Origin: JALOAT01 sp041685115
Lineage (GTDB): Bacteria; Pseudomonadota; Gammaproteobacteria; Thiohalomonadales; Thiohalomonadaceae
NCBI GenBank assembly: GCA_041685115.1
Contig: JAWLGK010000004.1
Span: forward strand, 122,506 to 186,505
Reading direction: 5' to 3'
Length of the DNA stretch: 64,000 nt
Part shown: in pieces, positions 1-9,010 of the stretch
Numbering within the stretch: the first letter of the stretch is position 1
How the letters are laid out: each line of letters begins with the position of its first letter
Notes under the pieces: model-generated
The model's input: only the letters and a program-made list of their open reading frames with translations
Database searches by the model: none
What the model was told of the DNA's origin: nothing
Program-made: the position numbers and the translations under genes

Positions 1-6
1 CGTCGC

Positions 7-633
7 TCACTCGTCTTCGCCGATGACGTCGACGCCCTTCGGCGGCGTAAAGCGGAAGGCGTTTGCCTCCAGGCGCGGGTTGCGTTCGATGTGCCTGAAT
101 TCCAGGCGGGTGCGCTGGCCGAAGCCATCCACCATGGCCATGGTGTTCAGTGCGCCGTCACGAAAGCCGAGCTGCACCGATTCGAAGCTGGCGTCCTGGC
201 GGCGCGGCTTGAGTTCCAGCCAGGTGGTACCCTCGCGCTCGCCGAGCTCGGTCACCTCGAAATTCCGGGTGAGCGGCTCGGTGCTGGAAAGGAGCAGCGC
301 AGGCGTGCTGCCCAGGGCCTCGCCCTGCTGCTTGACCGTGACCTGCTCCAGGTCCTTGTCGTACATCCACACCCGTTCACCGTCAGCCACGTAGAGCTGC
401 TCGTAGGGCGCGGTGTATTGCAGGCGGAAGCGGTCCGGACGGGAGATCAGCAGCTCACCCGAGGTCTCCTCGACGACCGTGCCGTCAGGATCGACGACGA
501 CCTGAGCGAAGTCAGCGCGCATGGTTTTGAGGCCGGAAAGGAACTGGTCCATGCGCTGCTGGCCGTCGGCGGCCTGGGCCGAAAGTGACAATGCGATCAG
601 CGCCGCCAGGGCGGCGGCGGCAAGGCGTTTCAT
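7..633 (-). CDS. lolA: Outer-membrane lipoprotein carrier protein LolA
   Basis: This is the periplasmic chaperone that takes mature lipoproteins from the LolCDE complex at the inner membrane and hands them to LolB at the outer membrane. The 208-residue product has a clear Sec signal peptide (about residues 1-21, ending SAQA). The rest matches the LolA fold: LQYTAPYEQLYVADGERVWMYD is typical of the family core, and the length is normal (about 200 aa). It lies 5 bp downstream of ftsK on the same strand, the ftsK-lolA order seen in E. coli and Pseudomonas, so the two are probably co-transcribed. The start follows directly from the signal peptide. The assignment is secure. Confidence 0.95.
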   Translation of the reverse strand: MKRLAAAALAALIALSLSAQAADGQQRMDQFLSGLKTMRADFAQVVVDPDGTVVEETSGELLISRPDRFRLQYTAPYEQLYVADGERVWMYDKDLEQVTVKQQGEALGSTPALLLSSTEPLTRNFEVTELGEREGTTWLELKPRRQDASFESVQLGFRDGALNTMAMVDGFGQRTRLEFRHIERNPRLEANAFRFTPPKGVDVIGEDE

Positions 634-638
634 GTGGC

Positions 639-2954
639 TTAATCCTGTATGGGGGCGGGTGCGAGCACCTCGCGGTTGCCGTTCGATTGCAGCGGGCCCA
701 CCAGACCCGCCTTCTCCATCTCTTCGACAAGTCGCGCGGCCCGGTTGTAGCCGATTTTCAGCCTTCTTTGGATACCCGAAACCGAGGCGCGGCGGCTCTC
801 CAATACGATCTGCACGGCTTGATCGTAGAGCGGATCGCTTTCGCCGCCCTCCCCGTCGCCACCGCCGCCCGCGGCGAAATCGCCACCGCCCTCGGGTACG
901 CCCTTGATGATCTCGTCGATGTATTCCGGCGCACCGCGCTTCTTGAGATTTTCGACCACACGGTGCACCTCGTCGTCGCTGACGAAGGCGCCGTGCACGC
1001 GATTTGGCACCCCGTGGCCGGGCGCCAGGAACAGCATGTCGCCGTGACCGAGCAGGGCCTCGGCGCCCATCTGGTCCAGGATGGTGCGCGAGTCGATGCG
1101 CGAGGAGACCTGAAAGGCGATACGGGTGGGGATGTTGGCCTTGATGAGGCCGGTGATCACGTCCACCGACGGGCGCTGGGTGGCCAGGACCAGGTGAATG
1201 CCCGAGGCACGCGCCTTCTGTGCCAGGCGGGCGATGAGCTCTTCCACCTTCTTGCCCACCACCATCATCATGTCCGCGAGCTCGTCCACGATGACCACGA
1301 TGTAGGGCAGCGGCTCCAGCAGCGGGCGCTCGTCCTCCAGTTCCGGGGCGTCAGGGACAATGGGCTTCCAGGTGGGGTCCTTCAACGGCTGGTGGGCGTG
1401 TATGGCATCCTTCACCTTCTTGTTGAATCCGGCGATGTTACGCACGCCCAGGGCCGCCATGAGCTTGTAGCGCCGCTCCATCTCGGCCACGCACCAGCGC
1501 AGCGCATTGGCGGCGTCCTTCATGTCGGTGACCACGGGGGCGAGCAGGTGCGGGATACCCTCGTACACCGAGAGCTCCAGCATCTTCGGGTCCACCATGA
1601 TGAGCCGCACGTCACGCGCGGTGGCGTTGTAGAGCAGGCTCAGGATCATGGCGTTGATGGCCACCGACTTGCCCGAGCCGGTGGTGCCCGCCACCAGCAG
1701 GTGGGGCATCTTGGCCAAGTCAGCGACCACCGGATTGCCGCCGATGTCCTTGCCCAGGGCCAGGGTCAGGGGCGACTTGGCGTCCTCGTATTCCTTCGAT
1801 TTGAGAGTCTCGGAAAGCCGCACGATCTCACGGTGCTCGTTGGGGATCTCCAGGCCCACGGTGGTCTTGCCCGGGATCACCTCCACCACGCGCACACTGA
1901 TGGCCGAGAGGGAGCGGGCCAGGTCTTTGGCGAGGTTGGCGATCTGGCTCACCTTCACACCCGCCGCAGGCTGCATTTCGTAGCGCGTGATCACCGGGCC
2001 TGGATGCACCTCGGTGACCTGCACCTCCACGCCGAAGTCCTGGAGCTTCATCTCCACCAGGCGCGACACCGCCTGCAGGGCCTCGGGCGAGACCTGCTTG
2101 CCACTGGCCCGGGCCTCGTCGAGCAGGGTGAGCGGCGGCAGCCCTTCCTCGGCACTCGGCTCGAACAGCACCGTCTGGCGTTCCTTTTCCACGCGCTGCA
2201 CGGGCTCGGCCAGCTTGGGGACCACCGGCTCGATGCGCGGCGGCAGCCGCTTGGCGACCTTCTCCTTCACCACCTTGACCTTTTCCTCGCGCTCGGCACG
2301 GGCGCGCCGCGCGGCCAGGTAGTCGCGCAGCGCATCACCCCGGCTGAATAGCCAACGCAGCAGGCGCAGCGTGGCCGCGCCGGTGGCATCGGAGAGCCGC
2401 AGCCAGGACAGGCCGGTAAACAGGGTCACGCCAGTGAGGAACAGGGCCAGCAGGAAGATGGTGGCACCCACGAAACTGAACACGTCGGCAAGCCCGCCGC
2501 CGACCACATTGCCCAGCACGCCGCCGGCATCCAGCGGCAGTGCCGAGACGCCACGCCCGAAGTGCAGGAAGGCGATGGAAGCGCCGCTCGCGAGGGTGAT
2601 GGCGAAACCCAGGGTGCGCAGCAGCAGGTGCGCGGGACGCGTCTCCGGCCGGCCCTGCCAGCGGAACAGCAGCCAACCGGCGTAGCCCACCATGAGCGGA
2701 AACAGGAAGGCCATGTAACCGAACACGTACAACAGCAGGTCTGCCAGCCAGGCGCCGGCCCGGCCGCCCGCATTGGCCACACCCGACGCCGCCCCGCTCT
2801 GGGACCAGCCCGGGTCGTTGGGGTGGTAGGTGACCAGCGCAACGAGCAGATAACAGGCCACGGCGCCAAACACGTAGAGGGCGCCCTCGCGCAGGCCGCG
2901 GCCCAGCGAATGGCCGTCACCGGCCCGGTCGGATGTGTTCGGAGACGCCTGCAA
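639..2954 (-). CDS. ftsK: DNA translocase FtsK
   Basis: This septum-anchored dsDNA translocase pumps chromosome ends to daughter cells and activates XerCD recombination at dif. The 771 residues hold an N-terminal membrane region with about four helices (residues 25-190), a short charged linker (about 210-290), and the RecA-like motor with Walker A GTTGSGKS near residue 425 and Walker B VVIVDELADMM near 550. The C-terminal winged-helix gamma domain (about 705-765) reads KOPS sites. The linker is much shorter than the long Pro/Gln linker of E. coli FtsK (1329 aa), as in Pseudomonas-type proteins. It is upstream of lolA and follows ald after 51 bp. All motor motifs are intact. Confidence 0.96.
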   Translation of the reverse strand: MQASPNTSDRAGDGHSLGRGLREGALYVFGAVACYLLVALVTYHPNDPGWSQSGAASGVANAGGRAGAWLADLLLYVFGYMAFLFPLMVGYAGWLLFRWQGRPETRPAHLLLRTLGFAITLASGASIAFLHFGRGVSALPLDAGGVLGNVVGGGLADVFSFVGATIFLLALFLTGVTLFTGLSWLRLSDATGAATLRLLRWLFSRGDALRDYLAARRARAEREEKVKVVKEKVAKRLPPRIEPVVPKLAEPVQRVEKERQTVLFEPSAEEGLPPLTLLDEARASGKQVSPEALQAVSRLVEMKLQDFGVEVQVTEVHPGPVITRYEMQPAAGVKVSQIANLAKDLARSLSAISVRVVEVIPGKTTVGLEIPNEHREIVRLSETLKSKEYEDAKSPLTLALGKDIGGNPVVADLAKMPHLLVAGTTGSGKSVAINAMILSLLYNATARDVRLIMVDPKMLELSVYEGIPHLLAPVVTDMKDAANALRWCVAEMERRYKLMAALGVRNIAGFNKKVKDAIHAHQPLKDPTWKPIVPDAPELEDERPLLEPLPYIVVIVDELADMMMVVGKKVEELIARLAQKARASGIHLVLATQRPSVDVITGLIKANIPTRIAFQVSSRIDSRTILDQMGAEALLGHGDMLFLAPGHGVPNRVHGAFVSDDEVHRVVENLKKRGAPEYIDEIIKGVPEGGGDFAAGGGGDGEGGESDPLYDQAVQIVLESRRASVSGIQRRLKIGYNRAARLVEEMEKAGLVGPLQSNGNREVLAPAPIQD

Positions 2955-3005
2955 GATGAGCCTTTACCGGAACAATGGGAGTTAAGGCCTTGGATTGTCG
3001 CGTTT

Positions 3006-4070
3006 TCAGGCGAGCGACTGCAAGGCAGGATAGACCACTTGGCCCGCCCGCAGGTTCACACCGGCGGCAAGCGCGGGGTGCTCTTCCCAGTGCTCGCCCG
3101 CCAGGCGCAGGGCGTAGGGGATGAGCGCCGCCGACAGTGCCTGGGAGGCGCTGCGCGGCACCGCGCCCGGCATGTTGGTCACGGCGAAGTGCACGACGCC
3201 TTCCCACACGTAGGTCGGCTCCGCCCAACTGGTAGGTCGCGTGGTCTCGATGCAACCGCCCTGATCCACGGCGATGTCCACCACTACGCTGCCGGGCGCC
3301 ATGGCCCGCACCACCTGGGCGCTCACCAGGTGCGGGGCACGGGCACCGGTGATCAGTACGGCGCCGATGAGCAGATCTGCCGCGCGGGCCGCTTCGTCGA
3401 TGGTCTGCTGGTACGGATACAGCGCCGTGACGCCGCCCCCCAGGGCCCGCATGGCGGCCAGCCGGTCATGGTCGTGATCGAAAACGGTGACCCGCGCGCC
3501 CATCCCTGCGGCCATGGCCGCGGCGTTGCCGCCCGCCATGCCGGCACCGAGGACCACCACGTGGCCACGCTCCGCCGCCGGCAGGCCGCCCAGCAGCAGG
3601 CCCTTGCCGCCGCCTGGCATGCACAGTAACTGCGCCCCAATCTGCACCGCGAGCCGGCCTGCGATATCGCTCATGGGGGCGAGTAGAGGAAGCCGCCGGC
3701 CGGCCTCCTCCACCGTCTCGAAGGCCACGGCCGTGAGGCCGATGCCCTGTAGCGCCCGCATGAGCTCCAGGTTGGCGGCGAGATGCAGGTAGCAGAACAG
3801 CCGGTGATCGCTGCGCAACAATGCCAGTTCTTCCGGCTGCGGCTCCTTGACCTTGATGATCAGCTCCACGACCCCATAGAGGCTCGGTGCATCCGCTAAC
3901 ACGGTGACACCGACAGCCCGGTAATCCGCATCGGTATAGCCGCTCAGCAGACCGGCGCCCGCCTCCACACAGACCGTGTGGCCTGCGCGCACCAACTCGG
4001 CGGCGGCCGCGGGGATGAGTGAGACCCGCCCCTCCAGGGCCTTGATCTCCCGGGGAACACCAATGTGCAT
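3006..4070 (-). CDS. ald: Alanine dehydrogenase
   Basis: The predicted enzyme interconverts L-alanine and pyruvate plus ammonia with NAD(H). The 354-residue product has the family N-terminus MHIGVPREIKALEGRVSLIP, the substrate-contact stretch KVKEPQ near residue 74, and a Rossmann GxGxxGG motif (VVVLGAGMAGGNAA) near residue 172. The length is close to the usual 370. It is divergent from trxB, with 90 bp between the starts, and points toward ftsK. In E. coli this spot between trxB and ftsK is held by lrp, so ald has replaced or displaced it here. Whether ald is read with ftsK is not visible: the 51-bp gap shows no obvious terminator. Confidence 0.94.
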   Translation of the reverse strand: MHIGVPREIKALEGRVSLIPAAAAELVRAGHTVCVEAGAGLLSGYTDADYRAVGVTVLADAPSLYGVVELIIKVKEPQPEELALLRSDHRLFCYLHLAANLELMRALQGIGLTAVAFETVEEAGRRLPLLAPMSDIAGRLAVQIGAQLLCMPGGGKGLLLGGLPAAERGHVVVLGAGMAGGNAAAMAAGMGARVTVFDHDHDRLAAMRALGGGVTALYPYQQTIDEAARAADLLIGAVLITGARAPHLVSAQVVRAMAPGSVVVDIAVDQGGCIETTRPTSWAEPTYVWEGVVHFAVTNMPGAVPRSASQALSAALIPYALRLAGEHWEEHPALAAGVNLRAGQVVYPALQSLA

Positions 4071-4160
4071 GCTTTCTCCTTTCCCCGGACGCAGGCGTTT
4101 ACGTTAACATAACCGCCAATTTCCGCGTCCAGTGCTCAGAAATCAAAACGGAGTCCTTTC

Positions 4161-5123
4161 ATGAGTCAAGCCAAGCATTCCCGCGTGCTCGTCCTCGGTT
4201 CCGGCCCTGCGGGTTATACCGCCGCTGTATATGCGGCGCGCGCCAATCTCAAGCCCACCCTGATCACCGGCCTGCAGCAGGGCGGACAGCTCATGACCAC
4301 CACCGAGGTAGACAACTGGCCCGGTGACGTGAGCGGCGTGCAGGGCCCCGAACTCATGGAGCGCCTGCAAAAGCACGCCGAGCGCTTCAACACCGAGATC
4401 ATCTTCGACCACATCCACAAGGCCGATCTGAGCAAGCGCCCCTTCACCCTCAGCGGCGACAGCGGCACCTACACCTGCGACGCGCTGATCATCGCCACCG
4501 GCGCCAGCGCGCAGTACCTGGGGCTGCCCTCCGAAGAGGAGTTCAAGGGCCGCGGCGTCTCGGGTTGCGCCACCTGTGACGGCTTTTTCTACCGCAACCA
4601 GAACGTGGCCGTGGTCGGCGGCGGCAACACCGCCGTGGAGGAAGCGCTGTATCTTGCCAACATCGCCAAGCATGTGACCGTGGTGCACCGCCGCGATCAG
4701 TTCCGCTCCGAGCGCATCCTGGCCGACCAGCTCATGGAAAAGGCCAGCAACGGCAACGTGACCATCGAGTGGAACCACGCGGTGGACGAAGTGCTCGGCG
4801 ACAACACCGGTGTGACCGGTCTGCGCATCAAGAGCACCAAGGACGGCCGCACCAAGGACCTGGAGCTCACCGGCGTGTTCATCGCCATCGGCCACAAGCC
4901 CAACACCGACCTGTTCGAGGGTCAGCTGGAGCTCGACCACGGCTACATCCGCGTGCGCGGCGGCCGTGAAGGCTACGCCACCGCTACCAGCGTGCCCGGC
5001 GTGTTCGCCGCCGGTGACGTGGCCGACCACGTGTACCGCCAGGCCATCACCTCGGCGGGCACCGGCTGCATGGCCGCGCTCGATGCCGAGCGCTTCCTGG
5101 AAGGCTACGAGGTCCAGCCCTGA
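4161..5123 (+). CDS. trxB: Thioredoxin-disulfide reductase
   Basis: This cytoplasmic FAD enzyme uses NADPH to reduce thioredoxin. The 320-residue protein shows an N-terminal FAD-binding GxGxxG (VLGSGPAGYTAA, about residues 11-22), the redox-active CATCDG near residue 137, an NADPH-binding VVGGGNTAVEEA near 153, and the C-terminal FAD motif GVFAAGDVADH near 282. The length is typical (E. coli 321). A GGAG Shine-Dalgarno sits about 6 bp before the ATG. The stop codon overlaps the probable CTG start of the next gene, which suggests translational coupling. The assignment is secure. Confidence 0.97.
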   Translation: MSQAKHSRVLVLGSGPAGYTAAVYAARANLKPTLITGLQQGGQLMTTTEVDNWPGDVSGVQGPELMERLQKHAERFNTEIIFDHIHKADLSKRPFTLSGDSGTYTCDALIIATGASAQYLGLPSEEEFKGRGVSGCATCDGFFYRNQNVAVVGGGNTAVEEALYLANIAKHVTVVHRRDQFRSERILADQLMEKASNGNVTIEWNHAVDEVLGDNTGVTGLRIKSTKDGRTKDLELTGVFIAIGHKPNTDLFEGQLELDHGYIRVRGGREGYATATSVPGVFAAGDVADHVYRQAITSAGTGCMAALDAERFLEGYEVQP

Positions 5124-7132
5124 GCCACACCCGTCCCTCCGCCCCGGCCAAAGGCTGGGGCGCACTTCTTCAGCAGTGGGGCAAGGATGTACAGCTCTGG
5201 CTGTTCATCCTTGCCACGTTGCAGGTCTTCCGCGTCATCCTCATCGGCACCTTCCACACGCAGTTGGACGCGTGGCGAGGCGCCGAGCTGGCGCGCGTGT
5301 TCTTCACCAGCCTGCGCTTCGACGTGGCCACGGCGGCCGTGTGGGTACTGCCCACCTTCCTGCTTGCGCTCGCCGTGCTGTTGCTACCGCTGGGCCGTGC
5401 CCTGGACCGGCTGCGCCGGGCCGTGGCCTGTGCCTACACCGTCGTCGCCATGTTCATCTTCGGCGCCGACCTGGTGTTCTTCAGTGAATACAACGACCAG
5501 TTCAACCAGCACGTGTTCGGTCTGTTCCACGACGACACGACCGCCATCCTGATCACCGTATGGAAGAGCTATCACCCCGTCCCGGTGCTGCTCGCAGCGG
5601 GCAGTGCCGCCTGGCTGGGCATGCAACTGGTACGCCGCTGGCTCGCGCACACGCCGTCCTGGCTGACGCGGGTGGCACATATCCCGGGCCTCGGCCGACG
5701 TATCGCCATCACCATCGCCCTGTTCTTCTTCATGGCCGCCATGGCCCGCGGCGGCACCCTGTGGGGGGAACCCATTCGGCTCAAGCACGCCTTCGTCGCC
5801 GACAGCCTGTTCCTGAACCGCACCGTGCTGAACCCGTTCACCGCCCTCTCCAAGGCGGTCGAGACCAAGCTGCTCGCGGAGCGCAGCGGCGGCGACGCCG
5901 CGTTCTGGCCCGAGGCCGATCTCACCGGCGCCGTGCGCCTCGCCCGTGAGATGCACGGCCTGGCGCCGGAGCCGCTTGGACGGCGCCTGGATGACAATCT
6001 CACGGTCACGGCGCGCGGCAGCGCCACGCCGCCGCGGCACGTATTCCTGATCCTGCTGGAGAGCCACGACGGCTGGACGGTGTTGCCCGAGTACCGCCGC
6101 TTCGGCCTTTCACCACAGCTCTCGTCCCTGGCCGACCGTGGCGTCTACTTCCGCAATTTCCTGCCCTCGGCGAGCGGTACCATCGGTTCCATGAACGCCC
6201 TCATGACGGGCATTCCGGAGACCGGGCTCAACATCAATTACGAAACTACCGCGGCACGCGCTTACCCAACTGCCGTGGCCGAGACCTTCCGTCGCCTCGG
6301 CTACAAGACACGCTTTTTCTACGGCGGTTATCTGAGTTGGCAACGCCTGGACAGCTTCGCCATGGCCCAGGGCTTTGACGAGGTGTGGGGCGGCGGCAGC
6401 ATGGTCGACGACCATACCCCCACCAACGAGTGGGGCGTGTCCGACCAGTACCTGTTCGATTTCGTCGGCAAGCGCGTGACCGACGACGTCCCGAGCTTCA
6501 ACTTCATCCTTACCACCAGCAACCACCCGCCCTACGACCTGGACCTCGATGCGCTGGGCTTCCCGCTGAAGGCCCTGCCGGAACCGCTGCGCGCCACCAA
6601 GTCCGATACCCTGCGGGTACTCGGGCATCTCTGGTACACGGACCGCGAGACCGGGCGCTTCGTGGCCGAGACCGAAGAACGTCTCAGCGCGCCCCTGTTC
6701 GCCATCACCGGCGACCACACCACGCGCCTGCAGATCAAGTTCCCGGGCGACAGCGTGTTCGAGCAGGTCGGCGTGCCGTTCATCCTCTACGGTCCTGCCG
6801 TGCTCGGTGAGCAGCGCGGCGAGCGGCGCACCGCGGGGGCGCACATCGACATCGCCCCGACCCTGTACGAGCTGAGCGCGCCGGCCGGCTTTCCCTATGC
6901 CGCCTTCGGCCGTGACCTGTTCACCAAACCCGCACCGAGCTACGGCTTCGGTGATCGCTTCGTGATCGGCGAGGACTTGATCGCGCCGTGGAATCAGGCG
7001 GGCACGGTGTTCGGCCTACCCGGCATAGCGCGGCCCCACGAGGCCCCTGCCCTGACGGAGGTGGCCCGGCAATACGATGCACTCCGCGCCCTGGGCTGGC
7101 ACCGGGTACGCCGCGGACCTAATCTCCCCTGA
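5120..7132 (+). CDS. LTA-synthase-family membrane sulfatase/phosphoglycerol transferase
   Basis: This is a polytopic membrane protein with an external alkaline-phosphatase-superfamily domain, like LtaS/OpgB-type enzymes that move phosphoglycerol or phosphoethanolamine onto envelope glycans; the substrate cannot be read from sequence. About five hydrophobic segments fill the first 200 residues. The catalytic domain has LLESHDGW, a candidate nucleophile Thr in SASGTIGSMNAL, SNHPPYD and ITGDHTTR, matching the metal and substrate ligands of the family. Start choice: the first ATG/GTG/TTG in frame is TTG at 5219, but this would cut the first membrane helix in half and has no ribosome site. The frame stays open and coding-like back to CTG 5120, which overlaps the trxB stop and has GAGG 7 bp upstream. 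I infer initiation at CTG (670 aa); the minimum certain gene is 5219-7132. Confidence 0.88.
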   Translation: MSHTRPSAPAKGWGALLQQWGKDVQLWLFILATLQVFRVILIGTFHTQLDAWRGAELARVFFTSLRFDVATAAVWVLPTFLLALAVLLLPLGRALDRLRRAVACAYTVVAMFIFGADLVFFSEYNDQFNQHVFGLFHDDTTAILITVWKSYHPVPVLLAAGSAAWLGMQLVRRWLAHTPSWLTRVAHIPGLGRRIAITIALFFFMAAMARGGTLWGEPIRLKHAFVADSLFLNRTVLNPFTALSKAVETKLLAERSGGDAAFWPEADLTGAVRLAREMHGLAPEPLGRRLDDNLTVTARGSATPPRHVFLILLESHDGWTVLPEYRRFGLSPQLSSLADRGVYFRNFLPSASGTIGSMNALMTGIPETGLNINYETTAARAYPTAVAETFRRLGYKTRFFYGGYLSWQRLDSFAMAQGFDEVWGGGSMVDDHTPTNEWGVSDQYLFDFVGKRVTDDVPSFNFILTTSNHPPYDLDLDALGFPLKALPEPLRATKSDTLRVLGHLWYTDRETGRFVAETEERLSAPLFAITGDHTTRLQIKFPGDSVFEQVGVPFILYGPAVLGEQRGERRTAGAHIDIAPTLYELSAPAGFPYAAFGRDLFTKPAPSYGFGDRFVIGEDLIAPWNQAGTVFGLPGIARPHEAPALTEVARQYDALRALGWHRVRRGPNLP

Positions 7133-7157
7133 CCTTCTCCTCACTCCCGGGCCGCAC

Positions 7158-8291
7158 ATGCGCATCAGTACGGTCGATAGCCTGGCGGGCATGCCCGTGG
7201 CACAATGGGATGCCTTGCAGGGACCGGACCACAACCCGTTTTTGCGCCACGCCTTCCTGGCCGGTCTGGAGCGCCACGGCTGCGTGGGCGAGCGCTGGGG
7301 CTGGCTGCCCCGCCACCTGTTGGCCTGGGACGGCGATCGCCTGCTGGGCGCGCTGCCGCTGTACCTGAAGGACAACTCCTACGGCGAGCTGGTGTTCGAC
7401 TGGTCCTGGGCCGACGCCTACCGGCGCGCGGGTCTCGCCTACTACCCCAAGCTGGTGTCGGCGGTGCCCTATACCCCGGCCGGCGGGCCGCGCCTGCTGC
7501 TCGCGCCCGACGCCCCCGCGGGCCTGTCCGGCCGGCTCATCGAGGAGGCGCTCGAACAGGCCCGAGCCCTCGGCTGTTCCTCCCTGCACGTGCTGTTCCC
7601 GAACGAGCCCCAGTGCCGCACCCTCCAGGGCGCGGGCCTGCTGCGCCGCACCGGCACGCAGTTCCACTGGTTCAACCGGGGCTACCGGGACTTCGATGAT
7701 TTCCTCGACCGCTTCACCGCGGAGAAGCGCAAGAAACTCCGCCGCGAACGGCGCCGTGTCGCCGAGCAGGGCGTCACCCTGGAGGTCCTGGAGGGACGCG
7801 CCATCGACGAGCGGCACTGGGCCGCCTTCCACCGTTTCTACGCAGCCACCTTCGACAAACGGGGCGGCCACGCGACGCTCACCGAGGCCTTCTTCCAGTC
7901 CCTCGGCCGGGACATGCCGGAGCAGGTCGTGCTGGTGCTGGCGCGTCACGCCGGGCGCTATGTGGCCGGGGCGCTCAGTTTCCGCAGTCACGATGCCCTT
8001 TATGGCCGCCATTGGGGTTGTGAGGCCGAGTTCAACAGTTTGCACTTCGAAGCCTGCTACTATGCGGGCCTCGACTACTGCATCGAGCACGGCCTGCAAC
8101 GTTTCGAGCCAGGTGCCCAGGGCGAGCACAAGGTGGCCCGCGGCTTCGAGCCGGTCCCGACCTGGTCGGCCCACTGGCTGGCCCATCGCGGCTTCAGCGA
8201 AGCGGTGGCCAAGTACCTGGCCCACGAGCAGGAGGCCATCGAGGAGTACATGCGCGAGCTCGCCGATCACTTGCCGTTCAAGAAGACATGA
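7158..8291 (+). CDS. FemAB/GNAT-like protein of the DUF482 (PF04339) family
   Basis: The 377-residue protein belongs to the family annotated as peptidoglycan biosynthesis/recognition, with a FemAB-like double GNAT fold. No reaction is established for the family. Recognisable stretches are the N-terminal SLAGMPVAQWDAL, the central basic AEKRKKLRRERRRV, and the C-terminal FEPGAQGEHKVARGF, which is the strongest family signature. The start is the ATG at 7158; an upstream in-frame ATG at 7077 would lie inside the preceding sulfatase gene and adds a sequence not like the family. The 3' end overlaps aat by 4 bp, so it is probably in the aat-bpt operon, which fits a role with aminoacyl-tRNA or N-terminal acyl chemistry (inference). 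Confidence 0.85.
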   Translation: MRISTVDSLAGMPVAQWDALQGPDHNPFLRHAFLAGLERHGCVGERWGWLPRHLLAWDGDRLLGALPLYLKDNSYGELVFDWSWADAYRRAGLAYYPKLVSAVPYTPAGGPRLLLAPDAPAGLSGRLIEEALEQARALGCSSLHVLFPNEPQCRTLQGAGLLRRTGTQFHWFNRGYRDFDDFLDRFTAEKRKKLRRERRRVAEQGVTLEVLEGRAIDERHWAAFHRFYAATFDKRGGHATLTEAFFQSLGRDMPEQVVLVLARHAGRYVAGALSFRSHDALYGRHWGCEAEFNSLHFEACYYAGLDYCIEHGLQRFEPGAQGEHKVARGFEPVPTWSAHWLAHRGFSEAVAKYLAHEQEAIEEYMRELADHLPFKKT

Positions 8292-9010
8292 CCCGTCGCG
8301 GCCCCTATTGGCTGGATCCGGGCGATCACAGCTTCGCCTTCCCGCCCACGCGCCATGCCCTGCACGACCCGAACGGGTTGCTTGCGGTGGGCGGCGATCT
8401 GTCACCCGGACGGCTGCTGACCGCCTATCGCCAGGGCATCTTCCCGTGGTTCAGCGACGACCAGCCCATCCTCTGGTGGACCCCGAGCCCGCGCGCCGTG
8501 CTGTTTCCCAGCGAACTGCGCGTGTCGCGCAGCCTGGCCAAGGCCGTGCGTCGCGGCACCTTCCAGGTGACGCTGGACCAGGCGTTCCCGCGTGTGGTCG
8601 CGGCCTGCGCCCAGCCGCGCGACGATGGCCTCGGCACCTGGATCACCGCGGAGATGCACCGCGCCTACACCACGCTGCACGACCTCGGCTACGCCCACTC
8701 GGTGGAAAGCTGGGCCGACGGCGAGCTGGTGGGCGGGCTCTACGGCGTGGCCATCGGCCGCGTATTCTTCGGCGAATCCATGTTCACCCGACGCACCGAC
8801 GCCTCCAAGGTGGCCTTCGTGCATCTGGTGCGGCAACTGGCCCGCTGGGGCTTCGGGCTCATCGACTGCCAGGTGAGCACCGCGCACCTGGAAAGCCTGG
8901 GCGCCCGCCCCATCCCCCGGGAACAGTTCGAAGGCCTGCTCGAGCTGTACGCGGACGAGTCCGGGGTTCCGGTGCCGTGGCGCCTCACCGCCGACGAGCC
9001 CACGCCATGA
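8288..9010 (+). CDS. aat: Leucyl/phenylalanyl-tRNA-protein transferase
   Basis: Aat transfers Leu or Phe from aminoacyl-tRNA to proteins with N-terminal Lys or Arg, which creates an N-degron read by ClpS. The 240-residue protein carries the diagnostic RQGIFPWFSDDQPILWW near residue 47, SPRAVLFP just after it, and the central core SVESWADGELVGGLYG and FFGESMF. The length is normal. It starts within the last codons of the upstream gene (ATGA overlap) and its own stop overlaps the bpt start, so the three are translationally coupled. Clustering with bpt, infA, clpA and clpS supports the assignment. Confidence 0.96.
   Translation: MTRRGPYWLDPGDHSFAFPPTRHALHDPNGLLAVGGDLSPGRLLTAYRQGIFPWFSDDQPILWWTPSPRAVLFPSELRVSRSLAKAVRRGTFQVTLDQAFPRVVAACAQPRDDGLGTWITAEMHRAYTTLHDLGYAHSVESWADGELVGGLYGVAIGRVFFGESMFTRRTDASKVAFVHLVRQLARWGFGLIDCQVSTAHLESLGARPIPREQFEGLLELYADESGVPVPWRLTADEPTP

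Noticed and set aside
585..2351. 588-codon open frame opposite ftsK
   Set aside because: Antisense shadow of a complete FtsK motor.
4081..4160. GTTAACATAAC between ald and trxB as an Lrp or other operator
   Set aside because: Only a single short AT-rich segment; no symmetric or repeated site strong enough to name a regulator.
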